From: Dyadobacter sp. CY312
GTDB taxonomy: Bacteria; Bacteroidota; Bacteroidia; Cytophagales; Spirosomataceae
DNA length: 64,000 nt
Direction of reading: 5' to 3'
NCBI RefSeq assembly: GCF_021390535.1
Contig: NZ_JAJUXG010000007.1
Span: 62,001-126,000, forward strand
This document shows, piece by piece, positions 26,330-35,534 of the stretch. The notes under the pieces are model-generated. The model searched no databases. It had not been told where the DNA came from and saw nothing but the letters and a program-made list of their open reading frames with translations. The first letter of the stretch is position 1. Each line of letters opens with the position of its first letter. The position numbers and the translations under genes are program-made.

Positions 26330-27526
26330 TTAACTCAACTGACCAAGGGCGTTTACAAATGTTTTCATTTCGTCCATAGTTCCGATACTTACACGGCACC
26401 AGGGTTTGTTCAGAATATCAAATGAGCGTATGGAAATACCTTTGTCAGTCATTTTTGACAATAACTCTTTTCCCTGTATACTGACAGGGAAAAGAACAAA
26501 ATTGGTATATGAAGGAATGTACTTGTACCCCATTTTATCAAGATTGCTATACAAATACAGCTTCGCTTCATGGTTGAGCTTGCGAGTCATATCCTGAAAG
26601 TCGTTATCATCCATGCTTGCTTTTGCAGCTGCCACTGTGGTATTGGTTATGCTAAAACCTCCTCTTGTGATTTTGTTTATCTCTTTAAGGAAAGACGGTA
26701 ATGCTACCATGTATCCGAAACGAAGCCCTGCCATTCCCATAATTTTGGAAAATGTACGTGCAACTATTACGTTTTTCTTTTGAGACAAAAGCGATACCAT
26801 ACTTTGTGTGTCAGCGCCTACGGCAAGTTCTATGTAAGCCTCGTCAACAAAAACAGGTACTTTCTCTGAAACGCGGGAGCAGAAATCAAGCAAATCCTGG
26901 CCGTTGGTGATTGCGCCGGTAGGGTTGTTTGGGTTACAAACGTAAACCAGTTTGGTATCTTTATCTATTGCCGCTTCCATTGCTTTTAGGTCGTGAGACC
27001 AGTCTGCGGTGCAGGGAATTGCTTTCCATTTGGCTCCAACAGACTCCGCTACTCTGATCATGGACATGTAGCAGGGATCTGCTGATACAATATTGCCGCC
27101 GTTCATGAAAAGGACAATCGCTACTTTTTCAAGTAAGTCGGAAGAGCCTGGCGCAACCATAAGGTGATCAGCTGTAACGCCTTCTTTTTTAGCGATTTTT
27201 TCTACCAGTTCGAACATATCTCGTCCTGCGTAACGGTTACCGTTTTTAACAGCATCAATTACCGCTTTCTGAGCAGATGCAGGCGGGCCGTAAGGATTCT
27301 CGTTGGAACTCAGTCGGGCAACAATTTTAGGTGCTTTGAAATTTTCTGGCAAAAAATGCTCGCGAACCATAGGACTTCTGAAAATACGGTTTTCAGGATC
27401 CATTGTAATTGGCTGGCCTGCAAATGCGCCCATACTTAGATGAGGTGCCAAAGTCATTCCTCCAATTGCCAGTAAGCCAGATTTTAGTAAGCTGCGACGG
27501 TCGATTTTTTGATTCATTGCATTCAT
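26330..27526 (-). CDS. Tat-exported PLP aminotransferase, HisC-like
   Basis: This 398-residue fold-type I aminotransferase resembles histidinol-phosphate aminotransferase: RLSSNENPYGPP near the N-terminus, APGSSDLLEKVA, VYVCNPNNPTGA, VDEAYIEL (Asp for the PLP nitrogen) and VARTFSKIMGMAGLRFGYM with the PLP Lys. Unlike cytoplasmic HisC it begins with a twin-arginine signal (KIDRRSLLKSGLLAIGG, then a hydrophobic run and AFAG), so it should be folded with PLP before export to the periplasm. It is the last gene of the susC-susD-lipoprotein operon (51-bp gap). The substrate is probably an amino acid or a derivative brought in by the SusCD pair; that is inference. Confidence 0.87.
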   Translation of the reverse strand: MNAMNQKIDRRSLLKSGLLAIGGMTLAPHLSMGAFAGQPITMDPENRIFRSPMVREHFLPENFKAPKIVARLSSNENPYGPPASAQKAVIDAVKNGNRYAGRDMFELVEKIAKKEGVTADHLMVAPGSSDLLEKVAIVLFMNGGNIVSADPCYMSMIRVAESVGAKWKAIPCTADWSHDLKAMEAAIDKDTKLVYVCNPNNPTGAITNGQDLLDFCSRVSEKVPVFVDEAYIELAVGADTQSMVSLLSQKKNVIVARTFSKIMGMAGLRFGYMVALPSFLKEINKITRGGFSITNTTVAAAKASMDDNDFQDMTRKLNHEAKLYLYSNLDKMGYKYIPSYTNFVLFPVSIQGKELLSKMTDKGISIRSFDILNKPWCRVSIGTMDEMKTFVNALGQLS

Positions 27527-27577
27527 GTTTAGTAATAGGTGACGATTATTGTTTTATTAGGTAGGATTTGTATTATT

Positions 27578-28144
27578 CTATTTATCTGTCACTGTGATTT
27601 GGGAGAAGCGGGTAAACGGAATTCCTTTATGCGTCCCCTTCCAGGTGATTTTAATAATATCACCTTTTCGCTGAATTAGATTTTCTTCAAACCCAAGTTC
27701 TTTATAACTTGTTTTGATGGAAACCTGTCCATTAGTATCTGTTGTGATCTCTCCCCAAGTATCACTCTTTTTATATACTTCATCCTTGAAAGTATATGTT
27801 ATCCCCTTAAAAAGGAGGGTGTCAACCTTTACAGTCTTTGTGAGTTCGTAAGTAAGAGTTACTTTAATGCCGGCAACAGGTATTGAATCAATGCCTTTGG
27901 TATTGTCAAGAATATTGGTTTTATCTAGTTCCAGCAATCTTGAGGCTACTGTAATTTCTTTTGAAGAACTATCGGTAGGAACATTCGCCGTGGCGGAAAT
28001 TGGGGCGCCAAAGGTTGCTCCTTGTACATCTACCAAAACAGGTGCTACAGTGCTGTCCAGAAACGGGTCCTCGACTTTACAGGATACGATTACCACGGTG
28101 AAAAAAGCCAGGACCCCGATAGAAAGTGTTTTTATATTTTTCAT
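27578..28144 (-). CDS. Lipoprotein of unknown function downstream of susD
   Basis: I do not recognise a family. The 188-residue product has a lipoprotein signal peptide (MKNIKTLSIGVLAFFTVVIV) with SC as the lipidation site. The mature part is all-beta in look, with an Ig-like pattern (VAGIKVTLTYELTKTVKVDT, ending GIPFTRFSQITVTDK). Position between susD (45 bp) and the aminotransferase gene (51 bp) marks it as part of the same operon, probably as a third surface-exposed or periplasmic binding component. Confidence 0.78.
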   Translation of the reverse strand: MKNIKTLSIGVLAFFTVVIVSCKVEDPFLDSTVAPVLVDVQGATFGAPISATANVPTDSSSKEITVASRLLELDKTNILDNTKGIDSIPVAGIKVTLTYELTKTVKVDTLLFKGITYTFKDEVYKKSDTWGEITTDTNGQVSIKTSYKELGFEENLIQRKGDIIKITWKGTHKGIPFTRFSQITVTDK

Positions 28145-28189
28145 AATTCTGAAATTTTCGATGACTTGCTATTCCAATTGTTGCTTAAC

Positions 28190-29668
28190 TTATTTTTCCG
28201 CCCACCAAAGTTTGGTTTTCATGTCATCAGATCCTCCGTTCAAGGCTACGCCTGCAGCTACGGAAGTTGCGTTCAATGAGAATTCTGAACTTGGGTAGTT
28301 GAAACGTGTTGGTAGTACTCCATCGTTTTTCAAAACTGCACGTGAGTCGGGAGCAGGGAAAACGGGGAAGCCGGTGCGGCGCCATTCTGCCCAAGCCTCA
28401 ATACCCTGTGCGTATAGCGAAACCCATTTTTGCTCCAATATCTTTTCACGGGTTACGGTGCCAAGTGCCGTTGTGAATGCGGCAGGTGGAGTGAGTCCGT
28501 ATTGTTGAAAAGAAGCCTTAATTGCTGCATCAAAATAGGTTTGGGCATCGCCGGTAATATCTCCATCTATCACAGCTTCGGCAAGAATGAAGTTTAGTTC
28601 AGAGAAAGTCATGATTACTTCTGGCGCATCTGCTTTGGTAAACGCACTTCCGATGGTGGAGCTGGTAGCGAGGTAAGAAGTCGCAATTGCGTCCGGCAAA
28701 CCATTAGGGTGACCCTGGTACACGCCGTCTTTGTTTGGATTTGCATAAACAGTGATTCGTGTATCTCCCAATGAGTTCATTTTGTCAGCAAGAGTGCTGC
28801 TAATATTCCAGTCGGTTCTGCCACCCTGGATCAGGATCTGATTCCATTCGTTGTTGCTTGGCAAAACGGTGGTGCATTTTAGTGATGCGTTGTCATCGTT
28901 GCTATTGAAAATGGGATAGGTAGTAGGATTACCCAATATCTCAGCCATGATCGCCCGGGATTCAGTTGGTTTTTTCGCAGCCTGACGATTCGCCAGACGC
29001 AAACGAAGTGAGTTTGCGAATTTTTTCCATTTTAGAATATTACCTGAATAGAGAATATCACCAGCTATTGCGGGGCCACCCACAGTTAATTTTGCATTGG
29101 CAGTTTTCAGGTCATTGAGCATACCGGCGTATATCTCTTCCATTGAATCGTACTTCGGCGTGTAAATTGCTTCCGATGCCGTTCCTTTGATCGCATCTGA
29201 GTAGGGTATTGATCCATACATGTCTGTCAGCAGAGAAAAAACCCATGTACGCATCACCAGCGCCACTCCTTCATAATTTACATTTGGTGTTGCAGATCCT
29301 TCGCCAGTCTGAAGAATGATACGCTGGAAATTCAGTTGTGAATCGTTGTAAAATCCTTTCCAGTTATTTGCAATCAACGCAGGAGATACCGTGTAATCAT
29401 CGCCTTCGTTGCTGTAAATGTTTCTGGTAAGGTGCTGTACATAAAGTTCGGCTGCATCGATGTTGATCCTCTCGAACCGGTCGCGATGGCCCCAGTAGCG
29501 GTCAATAGCAGCTTCAATTCCGGTAGGAAGAAGATATTGTGGTCCTATCGCCGTTGGAGCATTAGGGTTCACATTCATTTCATCAAAATCTTTGGTACAG
29601 CTGGTCGCAGTTAGAATTCCTGCCAGCGCAGTTATCCAAATGGTTTTATGATTCAATATGTTTTTCAT
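28190..29668 (-). CDS. SusD/RagB-like lipoprotein
   Basis: SusD-type lipoproteins cap the SusC channel and capture nutrients at the cell surface. The 492-residue protein has a lipoprotein signal (LAGILTATSC, Cys near residue 24) followed by TKDFDEMNVNPNAPTAIGP, the N-terminus of the SusD-like family 2. TPR-like helical repeats, VALVMRTWVFSLLTDMYGSI-type region and a C-terminal ILEQKWVSLYAQGIEAWAEW segment are also typical. It follows susC after 39 bp. The family member type is often linked to peptides or unknown ligands rather than starch, so the ligand is left open. Confidence 0.93.
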   Translation of the reverse strand: MKNILNHKTIWITALAGILTATSCTKDFDEMNVNPNAPTAIGPQYLLPTGIEAAIDRYWGHRDRFERINIDAAELYVQHLTRNIYSNEGDDYTVSPALIANNWKGFYNDSQLNFQRIILQTGEGSATPNVNYEGVALVMRTWVFSLLTDMYGSIPYSDAIKGTASEAIYTPKYDSMEEIYAGMLNDLKTANAKLTVGGPAIAGDILYSGNILKWKKFANSLRLRLANRQAAKKPTESRAIMAEILGNPTTYPIFNSNDDNASLKCTTVLPSNNEWNQILIQGGRTDWNISSTLADKMNSLGDTRITVYANPNKDGVYQGHPNGLPDAIATSYLATSSTIGSAFTKADAPEVIMTFSELNFILAEAVIDGDITGDAQTYFDAAIKASFQQYGLTPPAAFTTALGTVTREKILEQKWVSLYAQGIEAWAEWRRTGFPVFPAPDSRAVLKNDGVLPTRFNYPSSEFSLNATSVAAGVALNGGSDDMKTKLWWAEK

Positions 29669-29707
29669 CAGAAAGTTCTTTTAAGTCCTGGATACGGTTT
29701 AACTGTC

Positions 29708-32700
29708 TTAGAAAGATAGTGATAGGTTCATCCCAACGCTGCGTGAGCTTGGAAGTTCACCGTAGCCAAAACCTTGTTGATTTCCTCCTTTGGAGTCAAT
29801 TTCGGGATCAATGTGTGGCGTGTTTTTAAAGATCATCCAAACGTTACGTCCAACAACCGATAGTTTTGCCGACTGGATTTTTACCCTTTTCAACAAAGAG
29901 TTGCTGAAAGAATATCCAAGAGAAACTTCACGAAGTTTTACATAACTGGCGTCAAAAATCGCTGACTCATGATAGTTACGGGGATTGCTGTATCCGTAAA
30001 GTTGATTGGCTGTCACGATGATGTTGTTAGGAATGTAGGAGATGCTTTTGTCGGCAGCAACTACTTCACGCACACCATTTCCAATCACACCTTCTTCACG
30101 TCCAAGAGCAGTTTCGGCGTATTGGCCAGTCCAGCGAGCGGTACCTGTTCCTTCATCATAAATGTCACCGCCAATGCGGGCATCAATCAGAAAGCTCAAT
30201 GTGATTCCTTTGTAGTTCAAAGAGTTGGAAATACCACCAATCCAGTCGGGCTGAATGTTACCAAGTTTCTGATTCGCCACTGTCACAGGAAGTCCGCTTG
30301 CATCATAAATAACCTGTCCGTCAGGAGATTTTTTGAAACCAACCCCGTAGAATGTTCCGTAAGCTTGTCCTACACGTGCTTCTGAGGTCATACCTCTTTG
30401 TGTGGCAAGGGTGTAGGTGGTTAGTCCTTCTGCAAGTTCAATTACCTTATTTCGGTTGCGGGAATAGTTTAAAGAAACATCCCAGCTAAACCCATTCGAA
30501 AGTTTGATTGGTGTACCTGTAATGGAAACCTCAATACCTTTATTCGTGATTTTTCCGGCATTCAGGATACGCGTGTTGTAACCACTTGCTTTTGAAATTT
30601 CAACTCCCAAAATCTGATCACGTGTAGTTTGATCGTAGTAAGTGAAGTCCAAACCCACTTTTCCGCGGAATAAGCGGATGTCCGCACCAAGTTCAAGGCC
30701 TGTTGTAATTTCCGGTTTCAGGTTAGAATTGGCGATTTGAATATTCTCTGTGAATTTGGCAACTGAACCATTCCATGAACCGCTCGCAAGGAACGACTGT
30801 GCCAATTGATATGGTAATGCATCATTACCTACCTGAGCATAACTGGCGCGAACTTTACCAAATGTTAAAATGTCGCTTTTTACATCCAGTAACTCTGTTA
30901 CTACCGCACTTAGTGAAGCTGATGGATAGAAGTACGATCTGGCATTACTTGGCAGGGTACTCGACCAGTCGTTACGGGCTGTAAGATCAAGGAACACAGC
31001 GTTTCGCCAGGAGAAATTAGCCGTTCCAAATATACTTTGAGTCTCAGATTTAGTGATGTTACTTTCAATGGTATTCTGACTAGGAACTGAGTTTCCTGCA
31101 TTGTATAAACCATCTACTACCATTTCACCTACGTAGAAATAATTTCTCTTATAATAATTGGTACGTTTTATTCCCCCGAGTTGCACGTTTACGCCAAAAT
31201 CTTTCGAGATATCTTTGTTGTAAGTCAGGATAAAATCTGAGTTTGTTTCCTGGCTGCGCAACACTTCCTCCGAGAAACGACCAGGCGTGCGGGCACCGTT
31301 ACGGACTCTGTTGAAGTTAGAAACGTTTATGCGGGTGTCGGACCAGTAATCTGTTCCGCTTCTTACCATTAATGTAAGTGATGGAAGGATTTTGTAAGTC
31401 AAGGCGATGTTACCAAGCAATCTGTCTTTCTCGTTTCCGTTTGTAAGGTTTCGCTGAGAAAAGTACGGATTAAGGAAGAAAGTATGTTGCCAGTTTGGTG
31501 GATCCGTATCTGTTGCAGGTTGGTTGTGTACTGCGGTGTAATCTTCATAATTACGTAATTGCTCCCATGAAACATGGCGGTGAGACCAGATAAATTCCTG
31601 TCCCGAATTATATCCCTTGTGGTCAGAACCAGATTTGATGTATTCCCCGGAAAGCGTGATGTTCAGGTTTTTGGAAAGGTTATAGCCCGAGTTGATACGG
31701 AAGTTATTCCTGTGGAAATCGTTGTAATACATTATCCCCTTCTGGTCAACACGACTCAAACCCAGGCGAAAGAATCCTTTGTCATTACCACCTGAAAGCG
31801 CAACGCTGTTGGTGATTGTACGGCCCGTTTGCCAGTATTCCTCCCAGTTGTCGGACTGAGGAGTCAGTGGTGCAACTTCGTCACCTGTCCACCACTGTCT
31901 CACCAGGCGACCATCCATAGGAGCTCCCCAGCTTTCATCGGTTCCTTCCGAACCTGCCAGAGGATACCTCGAATCATACACGGAACGATATTGAGCTATT
32001 TCAGTAGGGTTGCTAATTGATCCGCTCCATCCATTGTTATACCAGGTGCGGTATCCGTTACCACCACCGTACGTGTTCTGAAAATTTGGTTTAATCCAGG
32101 GACGCTCAAAAGTAATGTTGGAGTTTACTTCAACTCCCAGACCTTTTGTACCCTGTCCATTTTTAGTTGTGATCAATATTACGCCGTTTGCAGCACGGGA
32201 TCCGTACAGGGCAGCAGCGTTGGGCCCTTTAAGAACCGACATTTCTTTGATGTTGTCAGGATTTATTTCTGATATCCCGCCGCCCCAGGTTTTGTTGGCT
32301 GTTTGCTCCATCGGAACACCATCAATAACGATGAGTGGCTGGTTATTTCCCGAAACCGAGGAAGCACCTCTGATTTGGATGGTTGATCCACTACCGGGAC
32401 CACCGTTTGACTGTACTCTTACACCAGCAATTTTACCGGATAAGGCATTGGCAACATTGGTTGACCGGGATTCTGTGAGCGCGCTGCCTTTCACTTCCTG
32501 CACTGTATAGCCTAATGCTTTTTTCTCTCTTTCAATACCAAATGCAGTCACCACCACTTCGGAAAGCTGTCGGGTATCTGCTTCAAGTTTAATATCAAAC
32601 TGCGTTTGATTTCCTATGGGAATTTCTTTGATAAGAAAGCCTACGTAAGAAACAACTAATATACCATCTCCTGGAATCGTGACGCTGAATTTTCCATCAG

Positions 32701-32866
32701 CATCGGCGTTAGCACCAATGTTGGTGCCTTTGAAAATAATAGAAGCACCGGCAAGTCCAAGCCCGTCATCGGACGCTTCTACTTTCCCCGAAATGCTCCT
32801 TGTTTGAGCACTTACAAGTGTGCAAAAGCAGCAGGCTAGTAGCAATAGTGGTAAAAATTTACGCAT
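29708..32866 (-). CDS. SusC/RagA-family TonB-linked outer-membrane transporter
   Basis: The 1052-residue protein has a signal peptide (MRKFLPLLLLACCFCTLVSA, then Q), a carboxypeptidase-regulatory-like N-terminal extension (SISGKVEASDDGLGLAGASI), a TonB-dependent plug with the SusC signature region (SEVVVTAFGIEREKKALGYT, then GAAALYGSRAANGVILITTK-like) and a long beta-barrel ending in the aromatic SLSF. It imports substrates through the outer membrane with energy from TonB. It is the first gene of a four-gene minus-strand operon, preceded by a structured leader of about 400 nt and a consensus-like promoter. No sigma/anti-sigma or hybrid sensor gene is adjacent. Confidence 0.96.
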   Translation of the reverse strand: MRKFLPLLLLACCFCTLVSAQTRSISGKVEASDDGLGLAGASIIFKGTNIGANADADGKFSVTIPGDGILVVSYVGFLIKEIPIGNQTQFDIKLEADTRQLSEVVVTAFGIEREKKALGYTVQEVKGSALTESRSTNVANALSGKIAGVRVQSNGGPGSGSTIQIRGASSVSGNNQPLIVIDGVPMEQTANKTWGGGISEINPDNIKEMSVLKGPNAAALYGSRAANGVILITTKNGQGTKGLGVEVNSNITFERPWIKPNFQNTYGGGNGYRTWYNNGWSGSISNPTEIAQYRSVYDSRYPLAGSEGTDESWGAPMDGRLVRQWWTGDEVAPLTPQSDNWEEYWQTGRTITNSVALSGGNDKGFFRLGLSRVDQKGIMYYNDFHRNNFRINSGYNLSKNLNITLSGEYIKSGSDHKGYNSGQEFIWSHRHVSWEQLRNYEDYTAVHNQPATDTDPPNWQHTFFLNPYFSQRNLTNGNEKDRLLGNIALTYKILPSLTLMVRSGTDYWSDTRINVSNFNRVRNGARTPGRFSEEVLRSQETNSDFILTYNKDISKDFGVNVQLGGIKRTNYYKRNYFYVGEMVVDGLYNAGNSVPSQNTIESNITKSETQSIFGTANFSWRNAVFLDLTARNDWSSTLPSNARSYFYPSASLSAVVTELLDVKSDILTFGKVRASYAQVGNDALPYQLAQSFLASGSWNGSVAKFTENIQIANSNLKPEITTGLELGADIRLFRGKVGLDFTYYDQTTRDQILGVEISKASGYNTRILNAGKITNKGIEVSITGTPIKLSNGFSWDVSLNYSRNRNKVIELAEGLTTYTLATQRGMTSEARVGQAYGTFYGVGFKKSPDGQVIYDASGLPVTVANQKLGNIQPDWIGGISNSLNYKGITLSFLIDARIGGDIYDEGTGTARWTGQYAETALGREEGVIGNGVREVVAADKSISYIPNNIIVTANQLYGYSNPRNYHESAIFDASYVKLREVSLGYSFSNSLLKRVKIQSAKLSVVGRNVWMIFKNTPHIDPEIDSKGGNQQGFGYGELPSSRSVGMNLSLSF

Positions 32867-33264
32867 GGGAGGTGAGTGGTGTTTAAGTAGTTAGGTTAAA
32901 CGCGGCACTGGAAGGAGAAAAGTTATGGCTGTGAGATGTCCACGTTCCCATGCGCCGCACACACTTTCGCGTGGACAGACAAGCACAGCCATAATCTTGC
33001 AAAACTGCTTTTCCGGAAAGCAATACCCTCTTCAATCGAGGACGGGCAGGCGGATAAACGCATAACAAAGTCAGGCGTCGACGATCGGCCCGTCCACGGT
33101 GAAAATCTAAACTATGTTATAGTAATTATTTCTGTAAGTTGAAACCCCTTCACAGGTACACCGGAGTGCGGTTTCCTGAAAGTTCGGTTCCCTCTTTATA
33201 TTCGGATGAGTTCATGTGCGGCTGGAACAAATCCGTTCATCAAGAAGTAGTCATTCGTGTAACG
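32867..33264 (-). ncRNA. Structured 5' leader of the susC operon, candidate cis-regulatory RNA
   Basis: Between the predicted transcription start (about 33264) and susC lie about 400 nt that can fold into several strong helices. Perfect pairings (plus-strand coordinates) are 32923-32933 with 32984-32994 (11 bp), nested 32937-32944 with 32970-32977 (8 bp), 33006-33011 with 33017-33022, and 33040-33047 with 33088-33095 (8 bp). Short frames on both strands are probably not coding. I do not recognise any known riboswitch class: no cobalamin, TPP or SAM consensus is visible. It could be a riboswitch, an attenuator or a separate small RNA. Confidence 0.55.
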
Positions 33265-33270
33265 ACCTTT

Positions 33271-33300
33271 CAAATATACTGACAAAGGTTAAAATAGCAA
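33271..33300 (-). promoter_or_regulatory. Bacteroidota-type promoter of the susC operon
   Basis: On the minus strand TTG (33300-33298) is followed after exactly 19 nt by TATATTTG (33278-33271), a full match to TAnnTTTG. Spacing and both boxes fit the primary sigma factor promoter of Bacteroidota. It places the start of transcription near 33264, about 400 nt before the susC ATG. Confidence 0.7.
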
Positions 33301-33512
33301 TAGGATAATTGCATTATTAAGCAATTTTAAAAATAAAAATTGCTTTTAATCTCACATTGTAAAATATTATAGTAATAATCCTTTATTTTTTTTTAATAAT
33401 CCGTTTTAGTATATATTGATGCAGACTTGGAGTCACATAGCACCTGATGGGTTCTGTAAAAATTGAGAAAAATAGCCGGTCCGCTTTCTCCCTCAATGTT
33501 AAGTTGGAATAT
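33301..33512. other. AT-rich spacer between the susC promoter and the aguB terminator
   Basis: Long A and T runs; no frame, repeat or further signal that I can support. Confidence 0.5.
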
Positions 33513-33543
33513 AAAAAAAACGAGACCCTTAGAAGAGTCCCGT
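33513..33543 (-). terminator. Rho-independent terminator of aguB
   Basis: On the minus strand ACGGGAC pairs with GTCTCGT (one G-U) and is followed by eight T residues (plus-strand A-run 33513-33520). It lies 24 nt past the aguB stop. Confidence 0.82.
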
Positions 33544-33566
33544 TTGTACAACCTTATTGTATTTTA

Positions 33567-34472
33567 CTAATCTATATACCTTTTCAGAATCGGTTTATAG
33601 GAATCTACCCGGCGGTCTCGCAGAAATGGCCAGGTAGTTCGGTAATGATCCAGTTTTTGGAGATCAAGTTCTTCTACATGTATTACTTCCTGATCATGGG
33701 GCGCAAGGTACAGCAATCTTCCCTGGGGATTGGCAATGAATGAGCCTCCCCAGAATTGCTGATCTGCTTCACGACCGACTCTGTTCACGGAGACCACATA
33801 CACGCCATTCGCAACAGCATGTCCGCGCTGAATTGTCTGCCAGGCACCATACTGTTCTTCATTGATAACAGGATCTGTTTCGTTTGTATCCCATCCAATT
33901 GCAGTAGGGTAGAACAAAATCTCAGCACCCATCAGGCTTGTAATCCTTGCCGCTTCCGGATACCACTGGTCCCAGCAGATGAGTACTCCTATTTTTGCAA
34001 ATTTTGTCTTAAAAATCCGGTAGCCGATGGGGTCAGAGGTTTCCTCTGTTTCACCATTAATTGCATCGCCGGGAGTGAAATAGAATTTTTCGTAATAGCC
34101 CGGATCATCCGGAATATGCATTTTTCGGTATTTACCCAAATAGGTTCCGTCGGCATCCAGTACTGCGGTGGTGTTGTGATATAGACCATGCGCGCGTTTT
34201 TCGAACAGCGAAGCAATAATCACCACACCAAGTTCCTTTGCTAACACACTCAGGGACTCGGTGGATGGACCAGGTATAGACTCAGCAAGTTCAAAGTTTT
34301 TATGATCTTCCACATCACAGAAGTACAGCGATTTGAACAACTCCTGTAAACAGATGATTTGCGCTCCTTTGGCAGCAGTTTCCCTTATTTTTAACCTGGC
34401 TTTTTCGAAGTTAGCTTCTATATCTCCGGAACAGCTCATTTGAACGATTCCAATATTTGCTTTTTTTGTCAT
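33567..34472 (-). CDS. aguB: N-carbamoylputrescine amidase
   Basis: AguB converts N-carbamoylputrescine to putrescine, completing the agmatine route begun by AguA. The 301-residue nitrilase-superfamily protein shows the catalytic triad: Glu in ICLQELFKSLYF, Lys in KYRKMHIPDDPGYYEKFYF and Cys in IGVLICWDQWYPEAAR. The FTPGD and GWDTNETDPVINEEQYGAWQ-like segments are typical of AguB rather than beta-ureidopropionase. The gene has its own terminator and is not joined to aguA, which lies about 10 kb away on the same strand. Confidence 0.93.
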   Translation of the reverse strand: MTKKANIGIVQMSCSGDIEANFEKARLKIRETAAKGAQIICLQELFKSLYFCDVEDHKNFELAESIPGPSTESLSVLAKELGVVIIASLFEKRAHGLYHNTTAVLDADGTYLGKYRKMHIPDDPGYYEKFYFTPGDAINGETEETSDPIGYRIFKTKFAKIGVLICWDQWYPEAARITSLMGAEILFYPTAIGWDTNETDPVINEEQYGAWQTIQRGHAVANGVYVVSVNRVGREADQQFWGGSFIANPQGRLLYLAPHDQEVIHVEELDLQKLDHYRTTWPFLRDRRVDSYKPILKRYID

Positions 34473-34523
34473 AATAATTTTATCTCTGGTCTTGAATCAA
34501 CAATTATTACGGAATATCGGTGT

Positions 34524-35534
34524 TCAGACAGTCCGTGCTTCATGGAACATATTTAAGGCTGTTTCGGCAATGAAAGTTTCATTTTGATCTTTCATACACT
34601 TGAAATGCTTCTGCGGACATTGAGCAAGTCCGAAATTGCTGCATGGGTGGCAGGGCAGGTTTGGGACTTCCGCAATTACATTTTGGTCATTTAGATAAGG
34701 CCAAACCCCAAAATGAGACGCCGATGTACCTCCCCAAACTGACACGATGGGTTTATTAAATGCCCCTGAAATGTGCATGAGACCTGTATCGTGAGCAATT
34801 ACCGAGCGGGCATCCCTTAACAGAGAAACCGACTGATTCAAACTGTATTTTCCACAGGCATTAAAAATATTGACACCGCATGATTCTTCTATTTCCCTGG
34901 CAGCCGCCACGTCTTCCGGTCCGCCCAGCAATACAATGGGTATATCCATTTTTTTACAAATAGATATAATTTTTTTGGTTGGCAAACGCTTCGTAAAATG
35001 CTGTCCACCTATCACAAATGCAGTATATCCGGATTGATGTGTAATGGGAAGCTGGGAAATTGGGATTATCTCATCGTCTGAAATGAAATAATCAACAGGT
35101 TTCTGATCGTTCTTTACGCCAAGCGATTCAACGGATTTCAGGTTTCTTTCTACAATGTGAATATCCCGGGGGAGCAGGTCAATATGAAAGCGATTCATGA
35201 CAAACTTTTCCACGGACAACTTGCGGAATGAAAGCGTTGGTCTCCTCAGTTTGAATCTGAGTAAATAGGATCGTAATGTCTTGTGAAGATCAATGATATA
35301 GTCAAAGTTTTCGGCTTTAAACTCTTCCACAAGTTGGTCCAGATTTCCGTCCAGCAAATGAAGTTTGTCGATGTAAGGATTGTGTTCTACAACTGATCTG
35401 AACTTTTTCTTTACGACGAAGTGGATTTCAGCATTGGGGTATTGTTGTTTCAGGCACCTTACTACGGGGGTGGTCAGCACGATATCACCAATTGATGAAA
35501 AGCGGAGAATCAGAAATTTAACTGGTTTAATCAC
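34524..35534 (-). CDS. Glycosyltransferase family 9 (heptosyltransferase-like)
   Basis: GT9 enzymes transfer heptose or related sugars to the lipopolysaccharide core on the inner side of the membrane. The 336-residue protein has the GT-B start KFLILRFSSIGDIVLTTPVV, the VVKKKFRSVVEHNPYID region, and the C-terminal nucleotide-sugar site with IAHDTGLMHISGAFNKPIVSVWGG and CSNFGLAQCPQKHFKCM, rich in Cys as in many GT9 proteins. Its start overlaps the end of the acyltransferase gene by 8 bp, implying translational coupling in an envelope-building operon. Confidence 0.9.
   Translation of the reverse strand: MIKPVKFLILRFSSIGDIVLTTPVVRCLKQQYPNAEIHFVVKKKFRSVVEHNPYIDKLHLLDGNLDQLVEEFKAENFDYIIDLHKTLRSYLLRFKLRRPTLSFRKLSVEKFVMNRFHIDLLPRDIHIVERNLKSVESLGVKNDQKPVDYFISDDEIIPISQLPITHQSGYTAFVIGGQHFTKRLPTKKIISICKKMDIPIVLLGGPEDVAAAREIEESCGVNIFNACGKYSLNQSVSLLRDARSVIAHDTGLMHISGAFNKPIVSVWGGTSASHFGVWPYLNDQNVIAEVPNLPCHPCSNFGLAQCPQKHFKCMKDQNETFIAETALNMFHEARTV

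Noticed and set aside
32883..33142. Short frames on both strands in the susC leader (61 and 68 codons)
   Set aside because: Composition (many Arg, Cys, Ser, His) and the strong overlapping hairpins fit structured RNA rather than protein; neither has a family signature, and one runs antisense to the leader.
33121..33240. Possible group II intron or known riboswitch in the susC leader
   Set aside because: No domain V-like hairpin with the usual motif, no reverse transcriptase, and no cobalamin, TPP or SAM consensus could be seen.
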